A stretch of DNA of 64,000 nt from Desulfoscipio geothermicus DSM 3669 (GTDB lineage Bacteria > Bacillota > Desulfotomaculia > Desulfotomaculales > Desulfallaceae). Below, in pieces: positions 6,143 to 15,692 of the stretch; position 1 is the stretch's first letter, and each line of letters begins with the position of its first letter. The stretch covers positions 18,013 to 82,012 of the forward strand of contig NZ_FOYM01000017.1 in the NCBI RefSeq assembly GCF_900115975.1, given 5' to 3'. A program made the position numbers and the translations under genes. Below the pieces are notes generated by a model. The model did not search any database, was not told the DNA's origin, and worked only from the letters and a program-made list of their open reading frames with translations.

Positions 6143-9016
6143 CTATGCCGGTTCCCCCGCCAGCAGGGCGACGGGGAAGCTTTTAAATACATAGATAAGC
6201 GGTATCTTGCCGTCACCGGTGCTAACCGTTTCACCGGTAAGCACATTCCTCCAGGCGCGCGGGGCTTCGTCCGGCAGCGCCAGGGCTTGGTCCCCCCACA
6301 GCTCCACCGGTAAAAGGAGCCGTTCCTTGGGCGGTTCATTCAGCAGCGTATCGTCCATTTCCGGCCAATGGCTTTGCAAATGCAGCCGCGCCGGCATGCG
6401 GGGCACCGCTACCAGCGCCCAGGTATGGCCGTGCCGCCTGGCAAAGGCGCACACGTGCTCGTATTGCAGGCTGCCGGTCTGCATGGGCAGGTATTCACCG
6501 GAAGCGAACAACCGGTGGTGCTCCCGGCGGTAATGCAGTGCCATATAGGTAAGGAACTGCTTTAGCCGTCCGTCTTTCCAGGATTTAAGCAAATCATCCA
6601 CCAGACCGGGCAGGTCGCCGGCTTCCCGCCGCTGCAGTTCGGCCAGCTGTGCGGCCAGGCTCTTATAATCCACCGGGCGCCGGTTGTCCGGGTCCACCAG
6701 GCTGAAATTCCAGCTTTCCATGCCCTGGTAAATGTCGGGTACCCCCGGGGAGGTGATTTTCAGCAGCACCTGTGCCAGCGAACTGATGGCCCCGTAATAG
6801 GCGATAATATCCCGGAAGCGTTTGAAATCTTGCAGGAACTCGTTGTTTTGCCCGGGTTCCAGTATGGACAATGCAAAGTTTACCAGAGCATCTTCGTAAC
6901 CGGTATCCGGTTCAAGCCACCTGGTGTACACCTTGGCCTCCCGGGAGGCTTTAATCAGGAATTCCTTCAGGCGTTCTTTGAAAGAAGACTCTTCATCTTC
7001 CGCCAGGGGCCAGGCCCCGACCAGGGTCTGGTAGATGAGCAGTTCCACGTTGTCGTCGGGTACGGGCTGGTCGTCCACCACCTGCTTTTTGTCCCGGTTC
7101 CAGCGGCGCCATTTCTCCAGGTGGTTCACCCAGATGGCGGGTATTTCCGACAGTAAGTTGATGCGCGCCCGCACGTCTTCGCTGCGCTTGGTGTCGTGGG
7201 TGGATGTAGCGTTCAGGGTGTGGGGCCGGCGCTCCTGCCTGGCCCGGTTGCGCCGGTGAAACTCGTCCACGGCTATCCCCGTGCTGTGGGGCTCGCCGCC
7301 CACTTCGTTCAGGGAAATCAACCGGTTGTAAACGTACATGGCGGTGTCTTCCAGCCCCTTGGCCATGATTGGGCCGGTGAACTGCTGCCAGCGCATTACA
7401 AAGTCCAGCCAATTGCGCCGCCGGTCTTCCGGCAGCCAGTCCCCGAAATCCAGCAGCAGCACCCGGCGCAGGAAGCCGGCGGCCGGACCGATGGCGCGGT
7501 GCCGCTTGACTGCCTCGGCTACGGCCTGTTCAACATAAGCCCGGTCCCGGTCGCTGACTGTGTAGTCGCGGGTGTAGGTCCGGTAAACCGGGAAGCAGGC
7601 GGTCACTTCCACCAGCGCCTGTTCCAGTTGGTTGGGGGTGAGGTCGCGGCCGTGCCGGTCCTGTTTGGCCAGTTCCACCAGCTGCCGCGCCAGACTGCGC
7701 ATCTCGCCGCCGAACAGTTCCGCCATCACCCGGCGCTTCCGGGCGTACTCCACTTTGGTAAAATTGGGCTCGGACCCGCGCAGGCGGGCGTAAACCCGGT
7801 CCAGGACAGCGATGCCGGGACTGTTGACGAACAGCTCGTTCAACGTGCGTAAAAAGTCGTAACCGGTGGTGCCGTAAACCGGCCACTCCGTGGGGAGTTC
7901 TTCGTCGCCGCTGAGTATTTTCTCCACTACTACATAAAAGCCGGGGTTACCCCCCGCGCCGTTCAGTTGTTCCTGCAACCGGCGCAGGTAGGTCAGGGGG
8001 TCGTGCAACCCGTCCACGTGGTCAATGCGCATCCCGGTGACCTGCCCGGCCCGGGCCAATTTCAGCACCAGGGAGTGGGTGGCCGTAAACACTTCTTCAT
8101 CTTCCATACGCAGCGATACCATGTCGGTGATGTTGAAAAACCGCCGGTAATTAATTTCCTGGTTGGCCACCCGCCAGAAGGCGATACGGTAAGCCTGCCG
8201 GGCCAGCAGCCGGTCCAGCAGGTTAAAACTTTGCGGATCTCCCCGGACCCCGTTAAAAATACGCAGATTTTCATTTATGAACGCTTTAATCTCCGGGTAA
8301 TTGTTATACAGGTCCCGGAGCCTGTCCTTAGCCTCGCGGAAAGCGGCCGCAAAGTCGTTATCCGTGCGGGGGGGGAGGTGCTCCAGCAGATCCAGCAACT
8401 GCGCCAGCTGTACCCGGCCCGGGTGGTCAGGACCGAGGTTGGCCGCCAGTTCCTCCGCCCGGTGCTGCAGGATTTCACCATATGTACCGGGGTGGAGCGG
8501 GAATTGCTTGTCATTGTATCTGAGCTGGAAGCCGTCAGCAGTGAGAATAAGGGCCAACTCTCCCTTTTCCAGCGCTTCGCCGTAAAAGGAGCTCAGCACG
8601 GGCAGCAGCACCTTGCCGGCCAGCCCGGGTTTGCCGGACCGCCAGTTTATATCAAAAAACGATGCGTAGGGCGAATCGGGGCCGAACTGGAGGACGTCCA
8701 GCCACCACGGGTTTTCGGTGCCGGCGGCCATGTGGTTGGGCACGATATCCAGTACCAGTCCCATGTCATGCCGCCGCAGGGCTCGGGCCAGGCCGGTGAA
8801 CATATCCTCGCCGCCCAGCGCGGGGTTCAACTGGGTGGGATCGGTTACGTCGTAACCATGCTCGCTTTCCTGCCTGGCTTTAAGCAGGGGAGAGGCATAA
8901 ATATCGGTAATGCCCAGGGCATGTAAATAAGGCACCAGGTCCCGGGCGTCGGCAAACCCGAACCGGTGGTTGAACTGAAGCCGGTAGGTGGCTGCGGGAA
9001 TGCGTTGAGCCGGCAT
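6143..9016 (-). CDS. treY: Maltooligosyl trehalose synthase
   Basis: Cytoplasmic GH13 enzyme of 957 residues that isomerises the reducing-end alpha-1,4 bond of maltodextrins to the alpha,alpha-1,1 bond, giving maltooligosyl-trehalose. It opens with IPAATYRLQFNHRFGFADA, the TreY signature, and carries the GH13 regions DIVPNHM (around residue 90), MRIDHVDGLHDP (nucleophile Asp), VVEKILSGDEELP (acid Glu) and SVKxxD-like downstream motifs including TSPGVPDIYQGME. Length is slightly above the usual 700-950. It follows the GH57 gene by two bases and works with TreZ, the next-but-one gene, to make free trehalose. Confidence 0.93.
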   Translation of the reverse strand: MPAQRIPAATYRLQFNHRFGFADARDLVPYLHALGITDIYASPLLKARQESEHGYDVTDPTQLNPALGGEDMFTGLARALRRHDMGLVLDIVPNHMAAGTENPWWLDVLQFGPDSPYASFFDINWRSGKPGLAGKVLLPVLSSFYGEALEKGELALILTADGFQLRYNDKQFPLHPGTYGEILQHRAEELAANLGPDHPGRVQLAQLLDLLEHLPPRTDNDFAAAFREAKDRLRDLYNNYPEIKAFINENLRIFNGVRGDPQSFNLLDRLLARQAYRIAFWRVANQEINYRRFFNITDMVSLRMEDEEVFTATHSLVLKLARAGQVTGMRIDHVDGLHDPLTYLRRLQEQLNGAGGNPGFYVVVEKILSGDEELPTEWPVYGTTGYDFLRTLNELFVNSPGIAVLDRVYARLRGSEPNFTKVEYARKRRVMAELFGGEMRSLARQLVELAKQDRHGRDLTPNQLEQALVEVTACFPVYRTYTRDYTVSDRDRAYVEQAVAEAVKRHRAIGPAAGFLRRVLLLDFGDWLPEDRRRNWLDFVMRWQQFTGPIMAKGLEDTAMYVYNRLISLNEVGGEPHSTGIAVDEFHRRNRARQERRPHTLNATSTHDTKRSEDVRARINLLSEIPAIWVNHLEKWRRWNRDKKQVVDDQPVPDDNVELLIYQTLVGAWPLAEDEESSFKERLKEFLIKASREAKVYTRWLEPDTGYEDALVNFALSILEPGQNNEFLQDFKRFRDIIAYYGAISSLAQVLLKITSPGVPDIYQGMESWNFSLVDPDNRRPVDYKSLAAQLAELQRREAGDLPGLVDDLLKSWKDGRLKQFLTYMALHYRREHHRLFASGEYLPMQTGSLQYEHVCAFARRHGHTWALVAVPRMPARLHLQSHWPEMDDTLLNEPPKERLLLPVELWGDQALALPDEAPRAWRNVLTGETVSTGDGKIPLIYVFKSFPVALLAGEPA

Positions 9017-9018
9017 TT

Positions 9019-11454
9019 TTAGTTCCCCCTTTGCACGCGTAGTTTTTCACCCAGGGAATCAAAGCGGTCGACCCACGCCCGGGCACCCCCGTCTCCCTGC
9101 CGCACCTTTTCCCGCAGGCCCGGGTAAACGGCCTGGGCCAGCCGGTAATAGATGTTCTGGGCTTTCCACAGGTCCACTCTGAAAGGCAGCGAGCGGACCA
9201 GGTCAATCAATGTGTCAAACTTTTCCAGAATGCTCAGTTCGGTGGGATTGTTAAGGAACCGGACCGCCACCCGCTCCAGGGTTCTTTCCAGGACATACTT
9301 AAGGACCGCCTCGTCTAGGTTTACGGCGAAGGTTTTGGCCTCTTGCAGGTAAATTTTAATCTGCTCTATGTCCAGCGCATCGTTCATAAAAGACTGGCGC
9401 AACCTGGTATTCAGGTAAAAATCGGCGGCGCATTGCAGGGCGTGGGGCATGGGCATGCCCAGGTCCTTTAAAAACCGCATCAATGAAGCGTTGTGTTCAT
9501 AAATGGTGCGGTAATCGGCTTCCAGTTGGGCCATGGTGGAATCGAGAATAATGCTTAGTATTTTGCGCTGCTGGTCCCGAAATAGATGTTTGAGCGAGTA
9601 AATGACACCCTCTTTGAAGTACAGGTCCAGCAGGCGGATCAGGTCCGGGAGGTCGGCCCGGTTGAAGGCTTCGGATACCCCCTGCACCATTTGCTGGTAA
9701 GCCGTCTCGTCGCTGAAGTAGCGGACGCCGCCGCTCACGTTGTGGTGGCCGAAATAAACCACCCCGTAGCTTACGTGCGCCGATTCCCGGGTGATTTGCG
9801 AAACGACCTGCGCCTGGCCCACCGCCATTTTCATTTCCCCCGCCATCAGCACCTGTTTGTCCAGCCTTTCCACCGTGTAACAGTAGACTTGGGACTTTTT
9901 TCCGAAATGATTGAACAGGGAACTGATGGCATAGTGGGCTCCCACCTTGGGCAAATCCACCATGGCCGGGGTGACAAATCCTTCATAAATATAGGCGCCG
10001 TCCCGGTATTTGGGCACATTGCTTTTGGCATGTGCGAGGATATCCAGGAAAGCGGGTTCCAACCGCTTACCAAACAGCTCCTGCCCCAGCTGGATCACCC
10101 GCCCGGCGTACTGGAGCACCTGGACGGTTTCAATGCCCGAAATGTCATCAAAAAACCACCCGCAGCTGGTGTACATCAGCATGGCGTGCCGCTGCATTTC
10201 CAGCAGTTTCAGGACGGTAACCCGGTCCGCGGGCTCCAGCCGGCGGATGGCATGACTTGCCAGGAACCGGTCCACATTATCCGGGGAACGGTTGAGTATT
10301 ACGTTAATATATTCGTTTCGCGCCGCCCAGGGGTCTTTGAGGTATTTGCCCGCGTGTTTTTCGTATAACGGGTCCAGGGTATCCCGTAACAGGTCCAGGG
10401 ACTGCCGCAGCGGGGCCCGCCAGGCCTGGTTCCAATCCGGGTGCATGCCCGTGTGGCAGCCGCAGTCGCCCCGCCACCGGTCTACCCCGTGGGCGCAGCT
10501 CCAGGCGGTGTTTTCATGAATTTCCACCTCGTGTGTGGGCGGGTGCATGGCCAGGTACTCGCTGTAATTGGTGAGCCGGGCCAGTTTATGGGATTCAATG
10601 TAATCGATGGCGTAAGCCAGCGCCATTTCTCCGTGACGGTGATGGTGGCCGTAAGTTTCGCCGTCGGTGGCGATGTGCACCAACTGCGGCCGGTCGCGGG
10701 TGTCGGAAAAGCCCTCCATTAACCGGTGGGCAAATCTTTCCCCGTTGGCAAGCAGGTGCTCAAAGGCCACTGCCTGGGAAATGGGACCGTCGTAAAAAAA
10801 GATGCAGATTGTCCGGCCCGAACGGGGCAGGCGCAATTGATAAGCCATGGTGGGGTCGATGCCCCGGGGGCCTGTTTCCTCCCAGTCGCCGCCGCCTATT
10901 TTGCGCACCCGCCGGGCCTGGTACTGGGTGAGGATGGTGAAGCGGATGCCCTGCTCGGCCATAATCTCCAGGCTTTCCAGGTCCACGGCGGTTTCCGGCA
11001 GCCACATGCCCTCCGGCTTGCGCCCGAAGCGGTGCTCAAAATCCTTGATGCCCCAGAACACCTGGGTGTATTTGTCCCGGCTGCCGGCCAGGGGCATGAT
11101 CATGTGATTATAGGCCTGGGCCAGGGCCGAACCGTGGCCGGAAAACCTCTGCCGGCTTTCCCGGTCGGCTGCCAGCACGGCCCGGTACACCTCCGGGTCG
11201 TTGTCCGCCATCCAATCCAGCAGGGTGGGGCCGAAATTAAAACTTATCTTGGTGTAATTGTTGACTATTTTTTTAATATACCCTTTATCGTTCAGGATGC
11301 GCGCGGCGGTATTGGGCGCGTAGCACTCCGCACTGATGCGTTCGTTCCAATCGTGGTAGGGGTGGGCTGAATCCTGCAGCTCAATATCTTCCAGCCACGG
11401 GTTTTCCCGGGGCGGCTGGTAAAAATGGCCGTGTATGCATAGATAACGTTCCAC
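9019..11454 (-). CDS. GH57-family glucanotransferase/amylase with DUF3536
   Basis: An 811-residue protein with an N-terminal glycoside hydrolase family 57 barrel (CIHGHFYQPPRENPW at the start) and a long C-terminal region of the DUF3536 type. The probable nucleophile is Glu154 in GMWLPETAVD. The acid/base Asp is in IATDGETYGHHH near residue 270. WSCAHGVDRWRGDCGCHTG is a conserved GH57/DUF3536 block with several cysteines. Members act on alpha-glucans, but the exact reaction of this subgroup is not established. It is translationally tight with treZ and treY (2-3 bp gaps), implying a role in the same glycogen/maltodextrin pool. Confidence 0.85.
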   Translation of the reverse strand: MERYLCIHGHFYQPPRENPWLEDIELQDSAHPYHDWNERISAECYAPNTAARILNDKGYIKKIVNNYTKISFNFGPTLLDWMADNDPEVYRAVLAADRESRQRFSGHGSALAQAYNHMIMPLAGSRDKYTQVFWGIKDFEHRFGRKPEGMWLPETAVDLESLEIMAEQGIRFTILTQYQARRVRKIGGGDWEETGPRGIDPTMAYQLRLPRSGRTICIFFYDGPISQAVAFEHLLANGERFAHRLMEGFSDTRDRPQLVHIATDGETYGHHHRHGEMALAYAIDYIESHKLARLTNYSEYLAMHPPTHEVEIHENTAWSCAHGVDRWRGDCGCHTGMHPDWNQAWRAPLRQSLDLLRDTLDPLYEKHAGKYLKDPWAARNEYINVILNRSPDNVDRFLASHAIRRLEPADRVTVLKLLEMQRHAMLMYTSCGWFFDDISGIETVQVLQYAGRVIQLGQELFGKRLEPAFLDILAHAKSNVPKYRDGAYIYEGFVTPAMVDLPKVGAHYAISSLFNHFGKKSQVYCYTVERLDKQVLMAGEMKMAVGQAQVVSQITRESAHVSYGVVYFGHHNVSGGVRYFSDETAYQQMVQGVSEAFNRADLPDLIRLLDLYFKEGVIYSLKHLFRDQQRKILSIILDSTMAQLEADYRTIYEHNASLMRFLKDLGMPMPHALQCAADFYLNTRLRQSFMNDALDIEQIKIYLQEAKTFAVNLDEAVLKYVLERTLERVAVRFLNNPTELSILEKFDTLIDLVRSLPFRVDLWKAQNIYYRLAQAVYPGLREKVRQGDGGARAWVDRFDSLGEKLRVQRGN

Positions 11455-11457
11455 CGG

Positions 11458-13305
11458 TTATTCCTCCTTTTCTCGCCGGAACAAAACGCAGGTCCGGGGG
11501 GGTAAAGTAATTTGCACTTCACCTGCGGATTTAATCGAGGCGGGGGCGATGCCGCCGCCGCCCAGCCAGCGTTCTTCCGCAGTATCCAGCAGTTTGTGCC
11601 AGCGACCCGCCGGTACGGGCAGGGTAACGCCGGTGTCCTTTTCACTGAAGGAAAAGGCTATGCATACCTCGTCGTCGCCGCTTCGGCGGCGAATGAACAG
11701 CACCCGCCCGCCCCCGCAAGGGATCGCTTCCAGGTCATCTTTGCTCAAATTGGCCAGAGCCAGTACCTCCCGGCGCAACCGGATCAATTGCCGGTAAAGC
11801 CGGTAGAGGACGCGGTGGTGCCCCTGCCGGCGCAGGTCGTGGTTCAGGCGGGAACGCCGGAAGGTGGCTTCGTCCTGCGGGTCGGGCACCTCTTCTTCCC
11901 AGTCAAAGGCGGCAAACTCTTCCCGCCGCCCCTTGCGTACCGCTTCGGCCAGCTCCGGGTCGGTATGGCTGGTGAAATACTGAAAAGGCGCTGTTTCTCC
12001 ATATTCCTCGCCCATAAACAGCATCGGTATGAAGGGGGAGAGGAATACCGCGCAGGCCGCCAGCTTCAGCCCGGCAAAGGATGTCAGGGTGCTCAGTCGC
12101 TCGCCGAAGGCGCGGTTGCCCACCTGATCGTGATTTTGGGCGAATACTACAAACCGGTTGCCGGGGCAGAGCACGGGCGAATTGCCGTGCCGGCGCCGCC
12201 GGTGGCGGGAATATTGACCCGTGTAAACGTAGCCCGCGCGGAAAGCCCGGGCCAGGTGTTCCAGGCGGCCGAAGTCTTTATAATAACCGCGCTGCTCACC
12301 CGTCAGCAGGGTATGCAGGGAGTGGTGAAAGTCGTCGGCCCATTGGGCGTCCATGCCGTAGCCGCCCATTACCGGCGGGAGGATCACCCGGGCGTCATTC
12401 AGGTCGCTTTCGGCGATCACATGCACCCGGCGTCCCAGCAGTTCGCCCTGCCGGTGCACCGCCGCCGCCAGTTCCTGCAGAAATGGTTGGGCCGAGAAAT
12501 CTTTAATGGCGTGGACGGCGTCCAGCCGGAACCCGTCCATGTGAAATTCCGTCAGCCAGTAGAGGGTGTTTTCGATGAAAAAACGCCGCACCTCGTCGCT
12601 GGCCGGGCCGTCAAAATTGAGCAGCGCCCCCCAGGGGCCTTTATACCGGTCGGTGAAATACGGGGCGAAATCCGGCAGGTAGTTGCCTTCGGGCCCCAGG
12701 TGGTTGTAGACCACGTCCAGAATTACCGCCAGCCCTTTTTGGTGGCAGGCGTCCACCAACTGTTGCAGCCCCCGGGGGCCGCCGTAGGAGTTCTGTACTG
12801 CGTAGGGGTAAACTCCGTCGTAGCCCCAGTTGCGGCTGCCCGGGAACTGGGCCACCGGCATAATCTCGATGGCGGTGACGCCCAATTCGCGCAGTTCATC
12901 CAGGTGGGGGATGACGGCTGCAAAAGTCCCTTCGGGGGTGAAGGTGCCCACGTGCAGTTCGTACAGGATCAAATCGTCCTGAGCCGTGCTGCACCAGCAA
13001 GCGTCCGTCCAGTTGAAGTCGTGGTTATAAACCACCTGGGAAGGGCCGTGCACTCCTTCGGGCTGATAGCGCGAGGCGGGGTCCGGGCGCTTTTTCTCGC
13101 CGTCCAGCACGTAAAAATAACGGCTGCCCGGTTCCACGCCTTCCACCACGCCGTGGTGATAACCCCGCTTTCCCCGGGCCAGCGTCTGTTGCAGCTCCCG
13201 TGGAGCCACAATATGTACATCCACCCGGTCGGCCAGGGGGGCCCAGACCATAAACCGGCAGCGCCCCTCACCCAGATATGCAGCGCCCAGACTTACCTCG
13301 TTCAT
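11458..13305 (-). CDS. treZ: Maltooligosyl trehalose trehalohydrolase
   Basis: 615-residue GH13 enzyme that releases trehalose from maltooligosyl-trehalose. The N-terminal CBM48-like domain (FMVWAPLADRVDVHI) is followed by the TreZ hallmarks LILYELHVGTFTPEGTF and NWGYDGVYPYAVQNSYGGP. The catalytic motifs are DGFRLDAVHAIKD (nucleophile Asp near 258), VIAESDLND (acid Glu near 290) and FAQNHDQVGNRA. An excellent SD (AAGGAGGT) precedes the ATG. Its operon partner is treY two genes downstream. Confidence 0.93.
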   Translation of the reverse strand: MNEVSLGAAYLGEGRCRFMVWAPLADRVDVHIVAPRELQQTLARGKRGYHHGVVEGVEPGSRYFYVLDGEKKRPDPASRYQPEGVHGPSQVVYNHDFNWTDACWCSTAQDDLILYELHVGTFTPEGTFAAVIPHLDELRELGVTAIEIMPVAQFPGSRNWGYDGVYPYAVQNSYGGPRGLQQLVDACHQKGLAVILDVVYNHLGPEGNYLPDFAPYFTDRYKGPWGALLNFDGPASDEVRRFFIENTLYWLTEFHMDGFRLDAVHAIKDFSAQPFLQELAAAVHRQGELLGRRVHVIAESDLNDARVILPPVMGGYGMDAQWADDFHHSLHTLLTGEQRGYYKDFGRLEHLARAFRAGYVYTGQYSRHRRRRHGNSPVLCPGNRFVVFAQNHDQVGNRAFGERLSTLTSFAGLKLAACAVFLSPFIPMLFMGEEYGETAPFQYFTSHTDPELAEAVRKGRREEFAAFDWEEEVPDPQDEATFRRSRLNHDLRRQGHHRVLYRLYRQLIRLRREVLALANLSKDDLEAIPCGGGRVLFIRRRSGDDEVCIAFSFSEKDTGVTLPVPAGRWHKLLDTAEERWLGGGGIAPASIKSAGEVQITLPPRTCVLFRREKEE

Positions 13306-13367
13306 GACATACCTCCTTAAGGGGGTCAGACTTTAACTTATTTAAACTAACTGTATTATTCAAATAT

Positions 13368-15413
13368 TTAAATATGTCTCAGTTTATCCACTGACCGGAG
13401 CGTATGCAGTACCTCCGGCATCCGGCTGAAAACCTCAAAATCCACTGCCGCTTTGCGCCGCCAGTTGTGTTCGTTTTTCGTACCGGGCATATTCTGCGGT
13501 TTTTCCTCCAGCCACAAATCCTCCAGGTTGATCATTACAATACGCGCCCGGCCGGCGGCCAGCTGTTTCAGGCAGCCCCGGAGAACGGTTCCCGTGTTGC
13601 CCGCCGGGGCTTTCAGCCGGCCTTTTTTGTGCAGGGCTGACAGTATGCCGGTGCGCCGGGCGGTGTCTTCATTTTGCCATTGTGCCTTGAAGGGGGGCAT
13701 GTCGTGCGTGTTCAGGGCGGCCAGGGACCTGGCCGGAACGGGGTTGAATCCCCGGCGGGGGACTCGTTTCAGCTCGAAGGGCAGTATATACATCCGGTAT
13801 ATTTTATGCCGGGCCATGGCCGTCCGGACTTCGCCCGGCACAGTGCCCAGGTCCTCGCCCACCAGCAGTGTTTTATGCCGGTGGGACTCCAGGGTTAAAA
13901 TGGCGTAAAACTCTTCGGCATGATACCGCACGTAAACCCCTTCGCGGGCCGTCAAACCCTTGGGAATCCAGAACAGCCGGTGCAGGCCCATTACGTGGTC
14001 CAGTCGCAGGATCCCGGCGTGCCGGAGGTGGTGCCGCAGATACGCGATAAAGTACCGGTAATGCTGTTCCCGTATGCGCTCCGGATGCATGGGGGCGAAC
14101 TCCCAGTCCTGCCCCGCGGTGTTTAACGGGTCCGGCGGCGCGCCGGAACTGGCATCCATGGCAAAGGCGGCGCGCTCGCGCCATACGTCGTACCCGGCGC
14201 TGTGCACCCCCAGCGGCAGGTCCAGGTACAGACCGGCGCCACGTTTTCGGGCCAGCGTTGCCAGGGCCTGAAACTGTTCGGCGGCCAGCCATTGAGCGTA
14301 CAGGTGGTAGCGCGCGGCCCCGGGGTCGTAGTCCCCTTCCCGGAGTTCGCCGTCCCGCATCCGGTCCGGCCATTCTTGCCAGCCGGCGCGCCGCTGCTCA
14401 ACCACCGCCCGGAAGCGGGCGTAATCCGGGGCCGCCGGGTTTTCCGCCGCCCAGCGCTCCAGTTCGGTCCGGCGTCCGGGGGCAGCCTCGTAGCAGCAGC
14501 GGGCCAGCATTTCCAGTATGCGGCGTTTTACAGCCATCCCCCGGCGGTAATCCACCACGGGCGCGCCCCGCAGGGCTGCGATCTCCGCCTGAAACGCCGG
14601 GGAGTTCAACAATTCCCGCGCCTCCGGGCACTGCTGCAGTTCCGGGATGTGGTCCACGGCCAGGTAGAATTCGTTCCAGAATAACCGGCTGGCGGGCGCG
14701 TAGGGGCTGGGGTCGAAGGGTTCATCCAAAAAGGCGGCCAGCAGCGGCAGGGTGCCTACCATATCGCCCCCCAGCCCTTGCACCCAACGAAGCAGCAGTT
14801 CCAGGTCGGCTATATCGCCGGCCGCCCAACTGCGCCCGGAACGCAGGGCGTAAAGCGGCAGGAAGACCCCCCAGTTCCGGCCGGTTGCCTCCGCCGGGGG
14901 CAGGTAAGCCTGTTGCGGCGCGACGATGAGCAGTGTATGATATACAGCGCCCTGTATAGTCAACATGCAGCGGTGGTAGCCCCGGGGCAGGCCGGCGGGC
15001 AGGTCAAGCTGTTTGGCCACGTAATCCACGCCCTCCACCGCCGCTGCGCGCACCGCGGGCAGGCGGTCCGGGCACCGGGTCCACTGCCGCGTTTCTCCGT
15101 CCTCCAGTTCCAGACGGCAGTCAACCGGAGTTTGCGCCTGGTTTGCGGGCACCCGCAGTTCCACATGAGCGGGCCGACCTTCCCGCACTACGGTCACCGG
15201 TTCGCAGCAGCGCCGCCATAATTCCTGCCGGCGTTCCCGCAGTGCGCCGGGCACGTCGTCCATGTTTTCCACCGGCGCCCCCAGGGCCCGGAGCGCGGCC
15301 AGCAGCTGGTGCGGCGCGGCCTCCCGGCGCTTTCCCGCGGCATCCCGGTAGCTGGTTTGTATGCCGTACAGCCCGGCCAGCCGGTGCAGCAGCCGGACTT
15401 GCGTTTCATGCAT
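13368..15413 (-). CDS. malQ: 4-alpha-glucanotransferase (GH77 amylomaltase)
   Basis: 681-residue disproportionating enzyme that transfers alpha-1,4-glucan chains. GH77 motifs are GAGLYLDLPLGVH, ILRLDHVMGLHRLFWIPKG (nucleophile Asp), LVGEDLGTVPGEVR (acid/base Glu) and LNTHDMPPFKAQW. It has an N-terminal extension typical of long MalQ proteins. It is the first gene of the malQ-treZ-GH57-treY operon. The ATG has GGGGGG upstream. The MalQ product pool supplies longer maltodextrins for TreY. Local GC is higher than in the spore-surface island. Confidence 0.9.
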   Translation of the reverse strand: MHETQVRLLHRLAGLYGIQTSYRDAAGKRREAAPHQLLAALRALGAPVENMDDVPGALRERRQELWRRCCEPVTVVREGRPAHVELRVPANQAQTPVDCRLELEDGETRQWTRCPDRLPAVRAAAVEGVDYVAKQLDLPAGLPRGYHRCMLTIQGAVYHTLLIVAPQQAYLPPAEATGRNWGVFLPLYALRSGRSWAAGDIADLELLLRWVQGLGGDMVGTLPLLAAFLDEPFDPSPYAPASRLFWNEFYLAVDHIPELQQCPEARELLNSPAFQAEIAALRGAPVVDYRRGMAVKRRILEMLARCCYEAAPGRRTELERWAAENPAAPDYARFRAVVEQRRAGWQEWPDRMRDGELREGDYDPGAARYHLYAQWLAAEQFQALATLARKRGAGLYLDLPLGVHSAGYDVWRERAAFAMDASSGAPPDPLNTAGQDWEFAPMHPERIREQHYRYFIAYLRHHLRHAGILRLDHVMGLHRLFWIPKGLTAREGVYVRYHAEEFYAILTLESHRHKTLLVGEDLGTVPGEVRTAMARHKIYRMYILPFELKRVPRRGFNPVPARSLAALNTHDMPPFKAQWQNEDTARRTGILSALHKKGRLKAPAGNTGTVLRGCLKQLAAGRARIVMINLEDLWLEEKPQNMPGTKNEHNWRRKAAVDFEVFSRMPEVLHTLRSVDKLRHI

Positions 15414-15554
15414 GATAAAACCCCCCGGAATAAATTCCCGCAGCCTCCCGGCGCGTGAATGCGCAAGCGCAGCGGTGACCGCAAAAAAAACAAAAGTCGT
15501 ATGTCAGATTACTGGATATTGTGCGCAATTTTATCGTCTTTAAACAAAACCATC

Positions 15555-15560
15555 TATAAT
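15555..15560 (+). promoter_or_regulatory. Candidate -10 box in the malQ/treT divergent region
   Basis: The 279-bp divergent region between malQ and treT is AT-rich near 15530-15580 and has a perfect TATAAT here, without a convincing -35 hexamer. It probably holds the treT promoter. No operator could be recognised. Confidence 0.35.
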
Positions 15561-15692
15561 AGTATTATACTGTCGTCAGGATCCAAACCTGTAAAAAAAA
15601 ACAATAACCCGTTAATTTTTGCGGCGCTTTTTGCATAAGCTATACATGTTCATTCAATCAGGACGGGCAATGGATTCGAAAGGAGAAACGTT

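Noticed and set aside
7967..8926. Long plus-strand frame opposite treY
   Set aside because: Antisense shadow of treY without SD or domain features.
11512..13320. A 602-codon open frame on the plus strand opposite treZ
   Set aside because: It is exactly antisense to treZ, whose GH13 motifs, SD and operon position are clear. The opposite frame has no recognisable domain and results from high GC and codon bias.
14258..14929. 223-codon plus-strand frame opposite malQ
   Set aside because: Pro/Arg/Gly-rich composition typical of antisense to GC-rich genes; malQ motifs are on the other strand.
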